Source of the DNA: Mycobacterium simiae
GTDB taxonomy: Bacteria > Actinomycetota > Actinomycetes > Mycobacteriales > Mycobacteriaceae
Assembly (NCBI RefSeq): GCF_010727605.1
Contig: NZ_AP022568.1
Span: forward strand, 1,612,001-1,676,000
Direction of reading: 5' to 3'
DNA length: 64,000 nucleotides
The notes under the pieces were generated by a model. That model saw only the letters and a list, made by a program, of their open reading frames with translations, made no database searches and was not told the DNA's origin. The translations under genes were made by a program, and so were the position numbers. Positions 55,198 to 63,874 of this stretch are shown here, in pieces; the first letter of the stretch is position 1; each line of letters starts with the position of its first letter.

Positions 55198-56718
55198 ATG
55201 ACCACGCAGATCCCGCACTTCATCGATGGTAAGCGCGTCGCCGGCCAATCCGGCCGCACCGCCGACGTCTTCAACCCCAGCACCGGTGCGGTGCAGGCGA
55301 AAGTCCCGATGGCGTCGTCAGCCGACGTCGACGCCGCGGTCGCCTCCGCGGTCGAGGCCCAAACGGGTTGGGCTGCAACGAATCCCCAGCGCCGTGCCCG
55401 CGTGATGATGAAGTTCATCGACCTGGTGAACCAGAATGTCGATGAACTGGCCGAGCTGTTGTCCCTCGAGCACGGCAAGACCGTTGCCGATTCGCGCGGC
55501 GACATCCAGCGCGGCATCGAGGTCATCGAGTTCGCCGTCGGGATTCCGCATCTGCTCAAGGGGGAATACAGCGAGGGCGCCGGCCCGGGCATCGACGTCT
55601 ACTCGCTGCGCCAACCGTTGGGCGTGGTCGCAGGCATCACCCCGTTCAACTTCCCGGCCATGATCCCGTTGTGGAAGGCCGGTCCCGCGTTGGCCTGTGG
55701 AAACGCCTTCGTGTTGAAGCCCAGCGAGCGCGACCCGTCGGTCCCGGTGCGGCTGGCCGAGCTATTCTGCGAGGCCGGCCTGCCGCCGGGTGTGTTCCAG
55801 GTCGTGCACGGCGACAAGGAAGCGGTCGACGCGATCCTGCACCACCCCGACATCCAGGCGGTCGGGTTCGTCGGCAGTTCCGACATCGCCCACTACATCT
55901 ATGCGACCGCCGCGGCCAACGACAAACGGTCACAGTGTTTCGGCGGTGCCAAGAACCACATGATCGTGATGCCCGACGCCGACCTGGATCAGGCCGTCGA
56001 CGCGCTGATCGGCGCCGGCTACGGCAGCGCGGGCGAGCGCTGCATGGCGATCAGCGTCGCGGTGCCCGTCGGCGAGCAAACCGCGGAACGCTTGCGCGCC
56101 AGGCTCGTTGAGCGGATCAACAACCTGCGCGTGGGACACAGTTTGGACCCCAAGGCCGACTATGGTCCGCTGGTCACCGAGGCCGCGGTGGCCCGGGTGC
56201 GCAATTACATCGACCAGGGTGTGGCCGCCGGCGCCGAAATCGTGATCGACGGGCGCGACCGGCGCAGCGACGACCTCACCTTCGGTGACGCCAATCTCGA
56301 GGGCGGCTTCTTCATCGGACCGACCCTGTTCGACCACGTCACCCCCGACATGTCCATCTACACCGACGAGATCTTCGGTCCGGTGTTGTGCATCGTGCGG
56401 GCCCGCGACTACGAAGAGGCGCTGCGGTTACCGTCCGAACACGAATACGGCAACGGCGTCGCGATCTTCACCCGCGACGGTGACGCCGCACGCGACTTCG
56501 TCTCCCGGGTACAGGTCGGCATGGTCGGCGTCAACGTGCCGATCCCGGTCCCGGTCGCCTACCACACCTTCGGCGGTTGGAAACGCTCCGGATTCGGCGA
56601 CCTCAACCAGCACGGCCCGGCCTCGATCCAGTTCTACACCAAGGTCAAGACGGTGACCTCACGGTGGCCATCGGGCATCAAGGACGGCGCCGAGTTCGTC
56701 ATTCCGACAATGGATTAG
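55198..56718 (+). CDS. mmsA: CoA-acylating methylmalonate-semialdehyde dehydrogenase
   Basis: 506 residues of the aldehyde dehydrogenase superfamily. GVVAGITPFNFPAMIPLWKA, KPSERDPSVP and the catalytic Cys282 in SAGERCMAISVAVPV identify the MmsA subfamily, which lacks the usual general-base glutamate and releases propionyl- or acetyl-CoA. It acts at the end of valine and inositol/thymine breakdown. It begins the operon with the acyl-CoA dehydrogenase (3 nt gap) and mmsB, as in Rv0753c-Rv0751c. Confidence 0.95.
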   Translation: MTTQIPHFIDGKRVAGQSGRTADVFNPSTGAVQAKVPMASSADVDAAVASAVEAQTGWAATNPQRRARVMMKFIDLVNQNVDELAELLSLEHGKTVADSRGDIQRGIEVIEFAVGIPHLLKGEYSEGAGPGIDVYSLRQPLGVVAGITPFNFPAMIPLWKAGPALACGNAFVLKPSERDPSVPVRLAELFCEAGLPPGVFQVVHGDKEAVDAILHHPDIQAVGFVGSSDIAHYIYATAAANDKRSQCFGGAKNHMIVMPDADLDQAVDALIGAGYGSAGERCMAISVAVPVGEQTAERLRARLVERINNLRVGHSLDPKADYGPLVTEAAVARVRNYIDQGVAAGAEIVIDGRDRRSDDLTFGDANLEGGFFIGPTLFDHVTPDMSIYTDEIFGPVLCIVRARDYEEALRLPSEHEYGNGVAIFTRDGDAARDFVSRVQVGMVGVNVPIPVPVAYHTFGGWKRSGFGDLNQHGPASIQFYTKVKTVTSRWPSGIKDGAEFVIPTMD

Positions 56719-56721
56719 CCC

Positions 56722-57903
56722 ATGTTCACCCTCAACGACGAGGAACGGGTCATTTCCGAAACGGCGGCCGCGTTCGCCGCCAAACGCCTTGCCCCGTACG
56801 CCCTGGAATGGGACACCGACGCGCATTTCCCGACCGACATCTTGCGCGAGGCTGCCGAGCTGGGCATGGCGGCGATCTACTGCCGCGAAGACGTCGGCGG
56901 CAGCGGGCTGCGCCGGCTCGACGGTGTCCGGATCTTCGAGCAACTGGCGATCGCCGATCCCACCACCGCGGCGTTCCTGTCCATCCACAACATGTGTGCC
57001 TGGATGATCGACACCTTCGGTACCGCTGAGCAACGCAAGGAATGGATTCCGCGGCTGGCGCCGATGGAGGTCATCGCCAGCTACTGCCTGACCGAACCCG
57101 GCGCCGGGTCCGACGCCGCCGCGCTGAGCACCCGTGCCGTCAAGCAGGGTCCGGGAAAAGACGCCGATTACGTACTCGACGGTGTCAAGCAGTTCATCTC
57201 CGGAGCGGGCGCCTCGGACGTCTACGTGGTGATGGCCAGGACCGGGGGCCCAGAAAACCCCGGCCCGCGCGGCATTTCGGCGTTCATCGTCGAAAAAGGC
57301 ACTCCAGGGCTGAGTTTCGGCCCACCCGAGCAGAAGATGGGCTGGCACGCGCAACCGACCGCGCAGGTCATTCTGGAGGGCGTGCGGGTTCCTGCCCGCG
57401 CGATGCTCGGCGGCGCCGAGGGCGAAGGGGCGGGATTCGGCATCGCGATGAACGGCCTCAACGGTGGCCGGCTCAACATCGCGGCCTGCTCGCTGGGCGG
57501 CGCGCAAGCCGCCTTCGACAAGGCCGGGGCCTATGTGCGCGATCGCCAGGCGTTCGGCTCAGCACTGCTCGACGAGCCCACCATCCGCTTCGCCCTGGCC
57601 GACATGGCGACCGGCCTGCAAACCTCGCGACTGATGTTGTGGCGCGCGGCCAATGCGCTGGACACCGACGACCCGGACAAGGTTGAGCTGTGCGCCATGG
57701 CAAAACGCTATGTCACCGACACCTGCTTCGACGTCGCGGACAAGGCCCTGCAATTGCACGGCGGCTATGGCTACCTGCGCGAGTACGGTCTGGAAAAGAT
57801 CGTTCGAGATCTTCGCGTGCACCGCATCCTGGAAGGGACCAACGAAATCATGCGGGTGGTCATCGGCCGAGCCGAGTCCGCCCGGTTCCGCGCCGACGCG
57901 TAG
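56722..57903 (+). CDS. Acyl-CoA dehydrogenase, probable isobutyryl-CoA dehydrogenase (FadE9-like)
   Basis: 393 residues. Landmarks are YCLTEPGAGSDAAAL (flavin and substrate site), FIVEKGTPGLSFGPPEQKMG, RQAFGSALLDEPTIRF and the C-terminal HRILEGTNEIMRVVIGR with the catalytic glutamate. Its place between mmsA and mmsB, 3 nt after the first and 10 nt before the second, matches Rv0752c (fadE9) and implies isobutyryl-CoA oxidation in valine breakdown. Confidence 0.92.
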   Translation: MFTLNDEERVISETAAAFAAKRLAPYALEWDTDAHFPTDILREAAELGMAAIYCREDVGGSGLRRLDGVRIFEQLAIADPTTAAFLSIHNMCAWMIDTFGTAEQRKEWIPRLAPMEVIASYCLTEPGAGSDAAALSTRAVKQGPGKDADYVLDGVKQFISGAGASDVYVVMARTGGPENPGPRGISAFIVEKGTPGLSFGPPEQKMGWHAQPTAQVILEGVRVPARAMLGGAEGEGAGFGIAMNGLNGGRLNIAACSLGGAQAAFDKAGAYVRDRQAFGSALLDEPTIRFALADMATGLQTSRLMLWRAANALDTDDPDKVELCAMAKRYVTDTCFDVADKALQLHGGYGYLREYGLEKIVRDLRVHRILEGTNEIMRVVIGRAESARFRADA

Positions 57904-57913
57904 AAGGGCCGAG

Positions 57914-58804
57914 ATGACGGAGCATTTGACGGTCGCGTTCCTGGGGCTGGGCAACATGGGCGCACCGATGGCAGCCAATCTCGTCGCCGCCAACCATGCG
58001 GTGCGCGGATTCGATCCGGTGCCCGCGGCGCTGGCCGCCGCCGTCGCCGACGGCGTCACCGGATTCGACAGCGCCGGCGATGCAGTCACCGGCGCGGACG
58101 TCGTCATTACCATGCTGCCCAACGGCGATCTGGTCAAGCGCTGCTACGCCGAGGTGCTGCCCTCGGCGCGTCCGGGCGCGTTGTTCATCGACAGCTCCAC
58201 CATCTCGGTCAACGACGCCCGCGAGGTACACGCGCAGGCCGAGTCGCAGGGCGTGGTCCAGCTGGACGCCCCGGTCTCCGGCGGTGTGAAGGGTGCAGTC
58301 GCCGGGACGCTCGCGTTCATGGTGGGCGGCGACGAAGACGTGGTGCAACGCGCCCGCCCCGTCCTGGAACCCATGGCGGGCAAGATCATTCACTGCGGTG
58401 GCGCCGGGGCCGGGCAGGCCGCCAAGGTCTGCAACAACATGGTGCTGGCGGTGCAACAGATCGCGATCGGCGAGGCGTTCGTGCTCGCGGAGAAGCTCGG
58501 GCTCTCGGCGCAGTCGCTATTCGACGTGATCACCGGGGCAACCGGCAACTGCTGGGCCGTGCACACCAATTGCCCTGTGCCGGGCCCGGTTCCGGCCTCA
58601 CCGGCCAACCATGCCTTCAGGCCCGGCTTCGCGGCCGCGCTGATGAACAAGGATCTGGGGCTGGCGATGGACGCGGTGTCCTCGACGGGTTCGGCCGTCC
58701 CGCTGGGCAAGCACGCCGCCGAAATCTATGCCGAGTTCGTCGCGTCCGATGTCTCGCACGCCGCCTTGGACTTCAGCGCCGTCATCGAGGCGCTGCGCAA
58801 GTGA
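57914..58804 (+). CDS. mmsB: 3-hydroxyisobutyrate dehydrogenase
   Basis: 296 residues. NAD-binding VAFLGLGNMGAPMAANLV, substrate loop DAPVSGGVKGAVAGTLAFMVGG (in part) and catalytic Lys in GAGQAAKVCNNM (about residue 171). It oxidises 3-hydroxyisobutyrate to methylmalonate semialdehyde, the MmsA substrate. The ATG at 57914 follows GAAGGG. It is the last gene of the valine operon, 10 nt before the convergent MarR gene. Confidence 0.94.
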   Translation: MTEHLTVAFLGLGNMGAPMAANLVAANHAVRGFDPVPAALAAAVADGVTGFDSAGDAVTGADVVITMLPNGDLVKRCYAEVLPSARPGALFIDSSTISVNDAREVHAQAESQGVVQLDAPVSGGVKGAVAGTLAFMVGGDEDVVQRARPVLEPMAGKIIHCGGAGAGQAAKVCNNMVLAVQQIAIGEAFVLAEKLGLSAQSLFDVITGATGNCWAVHTNCPVPGPVPASPANHAFRPGFAAALMNKDLGLAMDAVSSTGSAVPLGKHAAEIYAEFVASDVSHAALDFSAVIEALRK

Positions 58805-58814
58805 GAGCCGAGAG

Positions 58815-59315
58815 CTAAAAGTCGCCGGCGTTGCGGCGCAACGTTTCGATCGAGGAGACCAGGGCCCGCGACTCGTCGACGTCCATGCCGATGTCGGCGA
58901 ATACCTGTTCGTTGAGCGTGACGGTGGCGTCCTCCACCGTGGATCGGCCGAGCTCGGTGATCTGCACCAGCGTGGTGCGGCCGTCGGTGGGGTGCGGCAC
59001 ACGCTGCACCAGCCCGTCGGCCTCGAGCCGGCGGATCGCGTGGGTCACGCTGGTCACGTGGACCTGCAGCCGGTCGGAGGCCTTGGTGATCGGCAGCGCG
59101 CCGGTCCGGCTGAATGCGAGTAGCCGCAACAGCTCGTAACGCGAGAAGCTCAGATCGTACGGGCGTAGCGCCGCCTCCACCCGGGCCAGCAGGATCTGGT
59201 GTGCACGCATCACTGATGTCACCGCGACCATGCCCTGCGAGACATCACCCCAGCCCGCACGCTCCCAGTTGGTCCGTGCGGCGGCTATCGGGTCACGCTT
59301 CTTGTCTACCGCCAC
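58815..59315 (-). CDS. MarR-family transcriptional regulator
   Basis: 166 residues. A winged helix-turn-helix spans about 55-125: LSFSRYELLRLLAFSRTG, DRLQVHVTSVTHAIRRLEAD and the wing VPHPTDGRTTLVQIT. Helical N- and C-terminal segments would form the dimer interface. It lies next to the mmsB end and downstream of the ThDP/KAS III cluster on the same strand; it could regulate either. No ligand can be inferred. Confidence 0.88.
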   Translation of the reverse strand: MAVDKKRDPIAAARTNWERAGWGDVSQGMVAVTSVMRAHQILLARVEAALRPYDLSFSRYELLRLLAFSRTGALPITKASDRLQVHVTSVTHAIRRLEADGLVQRVPHPTDGRTTLVQITELGRSTVEDATVTLNEQVFADIGMDVDESRALVSSIETLRRNAGDF

Positions 59316-59375
59316 ACGCTTTTTCTTACCGCACTTGCGCCCGGAGCGGGGCGACCTGCTCGTTTCGGCCGGTGA

Positions 59376-60404
59376 TTATTTGCTCACCGCGGCCAGCACC
59401 GCCAGCGTGGATTCGCGGCTGGCCACGGTGATGCGGGCACCGCCGTCCGGGTAGCAGCGCACCCGCAGCCCGGTGCCGGCGAACGTCTCACTCCAGCGCT
59501 GGCCCATCGCCGGCAGATACATGAAGTTCGCGTGTGCGTCGGTGGTGTAGATGCCCAGCGCGGACAGCCGCATCCGCAGGTAACGCCGCTCCGAGGTGAT
59601 CCACTGGATGCGTTGCTGCAGTTCATCTTCGGCATCGTAGGAGGCGACCACGGCGGGCAGGCTGGTCAGCGCGATGCCGAACGGCAGCTGCTGGGACCAC
59701 AACATTTCGGCCAGCTGCGGCGCCGCCACGCCGTAGCCGATCCGCAGCCCGGCCAAACCGTATGCCTTGGAGAATGTCCGTACCACCACCACGTTCGGGA
59801 ATCGCGGTATCAGCGCCGCGATATCGATCCAGTGGTCTGACGCGGCGAACTCGATGTACGCCTCGTCGAGCAGCACGACGGTGTCTGGCGGTACTCGGCG
59901 CAGGAACCGCAGCAGGTGCGCCACCGGTTCCAGGGTCCCGGTGGGGTTGTGCGGTCGGCACACCACCACCACCCGGGCGGTAGCGGCCGCATCGGCCAGC
60001 CGGTTGAAGTGGTTGTGGCCGCCCTTGTCGAGCGGCACGCTCACCGCCTTCAGCCGCGCCATCCGCGCGATGATCGGGTAGCCGTCGAAGGTGGGTGTCG
60101 ACATCACCATCGTGTCACCCGGAACGGTCAACGCCTGCAAGGCTTGCAGCACCACTCCCGTCGCGCCCGCGCCGAGCACCACCTGGTCCGCGGGCACCCC
60201 GATGCGGCCCGCGATCACGCTGCGTAACCGCTCGGGCAGAAACTCCGGATAGCGGTTGGCCGCATCGATCGACCGCACCAGCACCGACCGTACCGCGGGC
60301 AGCGGCGGGAACGGATTCTCGTTCAGCGACAGGGCAAGTGGATCGGTCGCGTGGGGAAACACGTCATCAGCCTCGGCGGCAACCGAACTCAGGGTGGGCC
60401 GCAT
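59376..60404 (-). CDS. PLP-dependent aminotransferase, HisC/Pat-like
   Basis: 342 residues from the ATG at 60404, which overlaps the KAS III-like stop by one base (TGATG). Fold-type I signs: ALSLNENPFPPLP, HNPTGTLEP, VLLDEAYIEFA and the PLP lysine in RTFSKAYGLAGLRIGYG. It resembles histidinol-phosphate and aromatic aminotransferases, but the context is not histidine synthesis. Translational coupling to the KAS III-like gene suggests that it aminates a ketone made by this cluster (inference). Confidence 0.85.
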   Translation of the reverse strand: MRPTLSSVAAEADDVFPHATDPLALSLNENPFPPLPAVRSVLVRSIDAANRYPEFLPERLRSVIAGRIGVPADQVVLGAGATGVVLQALQALTVPGDTMVMSTPTFDGYPIIARMARLKAVSVPLDKGGHNHFNRLADAAATARVVVVCRPHNPTGTLEPVAHLLRFLRRVPPDTVVLLDEAYIEFAASDHWIDIAALIPRFPNVVVVRTFSKAYGLAGLRIGYGVAAPQLAEMLWSQQLPFGIALTSLPAVVASYDAEDELQQRIQWITSERRYLRMRLSALGIYTTDAHANFMYLPAMGQRWSETFAGTGLRVRCYPDGGARITVASRESTLAVLAAVSK

Positions 60405-61423
60405 CACCCTCGGCCACCCCACCGCACCGCCGCGGCGCCGGCGAAATCACCGGCATGGGCAAAACCGGCCATCAGCACCACCTCGCCGGACTTGAGCTGG
60501 CCGTTGCAGATCGCGCGGTCGAGGTTGATCGGGATGCCGGCGCCGAACAGGTTGCCACATTCGTCAAACGTGTCGGCGTGACGTTGCGCGGGCACCTCGA
60601 GCGCGTCCCGCCAATTCCGCAGGAACGCCCGGTTAGGCTGATTGGTGACCAACACGTCGATGTCCTTGGCGGGCAAGCCGATCCGGTCGCAAACAGCGAG
60701 CGCCACCTCGGGCACCTGCCGGTTCCCGCGGGCCAGCACCTTGGTGATCTTGCTTTCGGTGAAACCGATGCTTCCCTCACCGGGGCCGGCCTGCCACCAC
60801 TTGCGGGGCGGGTCGAAGGACAGCGTCATCTCCCCGGCGTACTCACCGTAGGTGCGGCACTCGACGTCCAGGATCGGTGATTGGTCGCTGATGGTGACCA
60901 ACCCGACGGCGGCACCGTCGCCGGGGACCGCCGATTGCGCCTTGCGGCGAATCGTGGGCTGGTCGAAGAACTGGCCGGCCGCGTTCTGCGCGACGGCGAT
61001 CAGCGCCGTACGTCCCTCGCCCGACGCCAGTAGCTTACGAGCCACGTTGAGCGCCAACACAAATGCCGCACACCCACCATTGTTCAGGTCGAGTACCCAC
61101 GACGGCCGTAAACCGAGCCGGTGCGCAATGCCGCCGCCCTGCCCGTAAAACGCCATGTCGGGCACCTGCGTGTGGGTGATCAGGACGTCCGCACCTTCGA
61201 CGACGTCGTGCCCGTGCCGTTCGATCAGGCCCGCAACCGCACGTTCGATCATGTCGATGGAGCTTTCCTGCGGTCCGACGTGGTGACGGAACTTCGGCGC
61301 CCGGAACATGACGTTGTCCCGAAGGTCGTCGGTTTCGGCGAACTGAGCGTAGTAGTCCGCGGGGATCGGCGGCCCGGGCAGATAGGTGGAGACGTCGATC
61401 AGGCTAACGCTTGGTGTGCCCAT
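60404..61423 (-). CDS. Ketoacyl-ACP synthase III-like enzyme with altered triad
   Basis: 339 residues with the thiolase fold. The catalytic cysteine is Cys118 in LDLNNGGCAAFVLALNVA. The FabH histidine motif PHQAN reads TNQPN here (Asn261 in place of His), while the asparagine of the NTSAAS motif is kept (Asn291 in GNLFGAGIP). KAS III-like proteins without the full Cys-His-Asn triad often act as acyl transferases or noncanonical condensing enzymes. It is 7 nt after the SRPBCC gene. Confidence 0.83.
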   Translation of the reverse strand: MGTPSVSLIDVSTYLPGPPIPADYYAQFAETDDLRDNVMFRAPKFRHHVGPQESSIDMIERAVAGLIERHGHDVVEGADVLITHTQVPDMAFYGQGGGIAHRLGLRPSWVLDLNNGGCAAFVLALNVARKLLASGEGRTALIAVAQNAAGQFFDQPTIRRKAQSAVPGDGAAVGLVTISDQSPILDVECRTYGEYAGEMTLSFDPPRKWWQAGPGEGSIGFTESKITKVLARGNRQVPEVALAVCDRIGLPAKDIDVLVTNQPNRAFLRNWRDALEVPAQRHADTFDECGNLFGAGIPINLDRAICNGQLKSGEVVLMAGFAHAGDFAGAAAVRWGGRG

Positions 61424-61430
61424 GGTGTGC

Positions 61431-62078
61431 TCATTTCATCCAGTCGGGGGTGACCGAGAGACCATTGCGGTGGCGGTACTCGGCGATTGCCTTGAGGTTC
61501 TTCATCTCCAGCAGATGTCCGGCTCCGAACATGTCCCAGAAGTCGCCCACCCACACCGGTCGCTGCGGCGGGGCGGTTTCCGGGTAAGGATTGTTGTCGT
61601 AGAACGGGTGATGGCAATTCGTCCACAGCACAACCGAACCCGGCTTGTTCAGCACCACCTGTGCATCGATGACGCGCATCAGATAGATCATCCACAGGTG
61701 CTTGCCCTGATCCCATGCGCAGTGATAATCGACGGTGCGGGCCACGGGATTGGCGACGGTGCGGGTGTAGATCTCGGTCTCCGAGCCGAGCCGGTCGTAC
61801 GCCAGCCACAAACCCGGTTCTTCGGTCGGGGTGAACCCGCGCAGGCTGTACGTCCACTCCTCGAGGCTGCGGGTGTCGGACAGGTACTGGTAAAGCTCGT
61901 CCGGGGGGCAGTCGATGTAATCGTTGACGGTGCAGTATTCACCGAAGACCTGATCGTGCGGGTACACCGAACGCATCATGTCCATGATCACCGGTGTGAC
62001 CTTCTCCCGCGGCGAGGTTTCGATGCGGGTGACCCCGTCGATGACGTCCGGAATATCTTCAAGCGCTGGCAGCGACAT
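61431..62078 (-). CDS. SRPBCC (START/polyketide-cyclase-like) protein
   Basis: 215 residues from the ATG at 62078, after AGGAG. FGEYCTVNDYIDCPPDELYQ and YLSDTRSLEEWTYSLRGF are typical of the first strands and helices of the SRPBCC hydrophobic-pocket fold, followed by GSETEIYTRTVANPVARTVD. Family members bind, cyclise or carry hydrophobic intermediates. The start overlaps the ThDP gene end by 20 nt. Exact role unknown; its neighbours suggest a pathway intermediate. Confidence 0.78.
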   Translation of the reverse strand: MSLPALEDIPDVIDGVTRIETSPREKVTPVIMDMMRSVYPHDQVFGEYCTVNDYIDCPPDELYQYLSDTRSLEEWTYSLRGFTPTEEPGLWLAYDRLGSETEIYTRTVANPVARTVDYHCAWDQGKHLWMIYLMRVIDAQVVLNKPGSVVLWTNCHHPFYDNNPYPETAPPQRPVWVGDFWDMFGAGHLLEMKNLKAIAEYRHRNGLSVTPDWMK

Positions 62079-63801
62079 TGGGGTATCTCTCCTTAACCGT
62101 CGAAATTTGGCTCGCTGCACCGGATTCGGACGTTCCGGTGAGGAAGGGTGCGAACGGCGGGATCTCGTCGGCGGCGCACTCGACGCTGATCACCGCCGGC
62201 CCGTCGACCTCGAGGGCCGTGCGCACGGCGTTGGCGAGGCCTTTGCGGTCGCTGACGTCCATCGACATCAGGCCGGGGAACATGGCGGCCAGCCCGGCAC
62301 CGAGCTGACTGGGTCGGAAACGGTTGTAGCTGTACACGCTGTCGTAGTACAGCTGCTCGCGCGTCACGCACATGGCGTGCGCGTTGTTGTTGAACAGCAC
62401 GAAGGTCACCGGCAGCCGGTACTGCACCGCGGTATGCACCTCCATGCCGTGCATGAAGAATGCGCCGTCACCGGCGACCACGACGGTACGCCCATCCGAT
62501 CGGCCGGTGTTGGCTCGCCCGAATGCCATTCCAATCCCGGCACCGAAGCTGTAGCCCATGCCGCCCATACCCAACGCGACCGTGAACCTGCCGCCGCGCC
62601 GCGGCGACAGGTAGTGCACCGCGGAGGCACCGGTGTTGCCCGCGTCGACCACGATGTCGGCGCCGTCGGGCAGCACTTCGTCGAGCACCGCCATCGCGTC
62701 GCGGTAGCGCACACCGGTACCGACGCAGGTCGGCGGCGTCAGCTCCGAGTGTCGCACGACATCGGGAACCCTTACACTCGTTGGCCGTCCGCTCCCGGAC
62801 AGGGCGTGGGTCAGCATTCGCAACGTGGCGCGCAGATCCTCGGTGTGCACGTGCGCGCAGGGGATGTACGGCCGCGCGGAGCCGATAGAGACGGTGCGCA
62901 CCGCCGCCAAGGCTTCGTCGAGACCGGCCCGGGCGGTGACCGGCAGCCGGGTGCCGACCACCAGGCACACGGCGCTGGCGGCGATCGCTTCGACGACGCC
63001 CGGGTGGCCCATCACGCCGGTCACCCCGAGCGCCGACGACCGGCCGAATCCCGGTGTGCCCGAGGCATCTTTGGCGTCCGGCACGGTCGCGACCCGGGCA
63101 CGCAAGACCGCGCGCAGCTGTTCGAGTTCAACGCGAGCGTCGTCGCGCGCCACCTGTTCGCCCGCGATGATCGTGATCGTTCCGCCGGCGTCGCGCAGCA
63201 AACCCACGATCGGATGCGGATTTCCGATCGGCCGCGGGTCGGCGGTCGTGGCTGCTGGCATGGCCCCGGCGCAGACCTGTGCTTGCTGAATATCCTTGGG
63301 AAGCAACAATACTGCGGGGCCTCCGGTGCGTGCCGCGGCAACGGCCCGGGACAATGCGGCGCCGATCTCGGCCGGCCGTAGCACCCGTTCGGTGTGCACC
63401 GATACCGCGGAGAACACCGCCTGGACGTCAAGGGCGCCGTTGCAGCCGCTGGTGTCTTGGAAGCTGCCCCGACCGTCCAGGGAGGTCGGTGTCTGACCGA
63501 CCAATGCCAGCACCGGTACCCGGCTGGCGAACGACTCGCCAAGGCCCGCTACAAGATTCAGCGCACCGCCGCCCGATGTCGCGGCGACCACCCCCAGGCC
63601 GGCGCCGCTGCGGCTGTACCCGTCGGCCATGGTGGCCGCCGAGAATTCGTGCTTGGCCAGTACCGCAGTGACGCCGGCGTGGAAATATGCTGCGTCGTAA
63701 AGATCTTCGATGTTGGCGCCGTCCACTCCGAAGATATGATTCGCGCCGATCGACGCGAGATATTCGACGATGTGGTCAACAGCCCGGTACTTCCGAGGCA
63801 T
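62059..63801 (-). CDS. Thiamine-diphosphate-dependent enzyme, acetolactate-synthase/decarboxylase type
   Basis: 580 residues from the ATG at 63801, preceded by AGGTGAG; a GTG at 63840 has no ribosome site. Catalytic glutamate Glu52 in LAKHEFSAATMADGY; the ThDP/Mg motif GDGAFFMHGMEVHTA ... FVLFNNNAH lies near 445-475. The three-domain layout (PYR, central, PP) is of the IlvB/benzoylformate decarboxylase group. It probably decarboxylates or ligates a 2-keto acid. It is the first complete gene of the cluster in this window. Confidence 0.87.
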   Translation of the reverse strand: MPRKYRAVDHIVEYLASIGANHIFGVDGANIEDLYDAAYFHAGVTAVLAKHEFSAATMADGYSRSGAGLGVVAATSGGGALNLVAGLGESFASRVPVLALVGQTPTSLDGRGSFQDTSGCNGALDVQAVFSAVSVHTERVLRPAEIGAALSRAVAAARTGGPAVLLLPKDIQQAQVCAGAMPAATTADPRPIGNPHPIVGLLRDAGGTITIIAGEQVARDDARVELEQLRAVLRARVATVPDAKDASGTPGFGRSSALGVTGVMGHPGVVEAIAASAVCLVVGTRLPVTARAGLDEALAAVRTVSIGSARPYIPCAHVHTEDLRATLRMLTHALSGSGRPTSVRVPDVVRHSELTPPTCVGTGVRYRDAMAVLDEVLPDGADIVVDAGNTGASAVHYLSPRRGGRFTVALGMGGMGYSFGAGIGMAFGRANTGRSDGRTVVVAGDGAFFMHGMEVHTAVQYRLPVTFVLFNNNAHAMCVTREQLYYDSVYSYNRFRPSQLGAGLAAMFPGLMSMDVSDRKGLANAVRTALEVDGPAVISVECAADEIPPFAPFLTGTSESGAASQISTVKERYPNVAASA

Positions 63802-63844
63802 CTGCTCACCTAAGTTCGATTGAGACGATGCCTTTGACACGAGT

Positions 63845-63867
63845 CAGGTGAGCCGGTGGTTCACCTG
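63845..63867. other. Perfect 7-bp inverted repeat upstream of the ThDP gene
   Basis: CAGGTGA (63845-63851) and TCACCTG (63861-63867) flank a 9-nt spacer, in the 73-nt gap between the stop of the partial gene and the ThDP gene start. No T-run follows on the minus strand, so it is a weak terminator candidate or an operator. Confidence 0.4.
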
Positions 63868-63874
63868 CCGGGGC

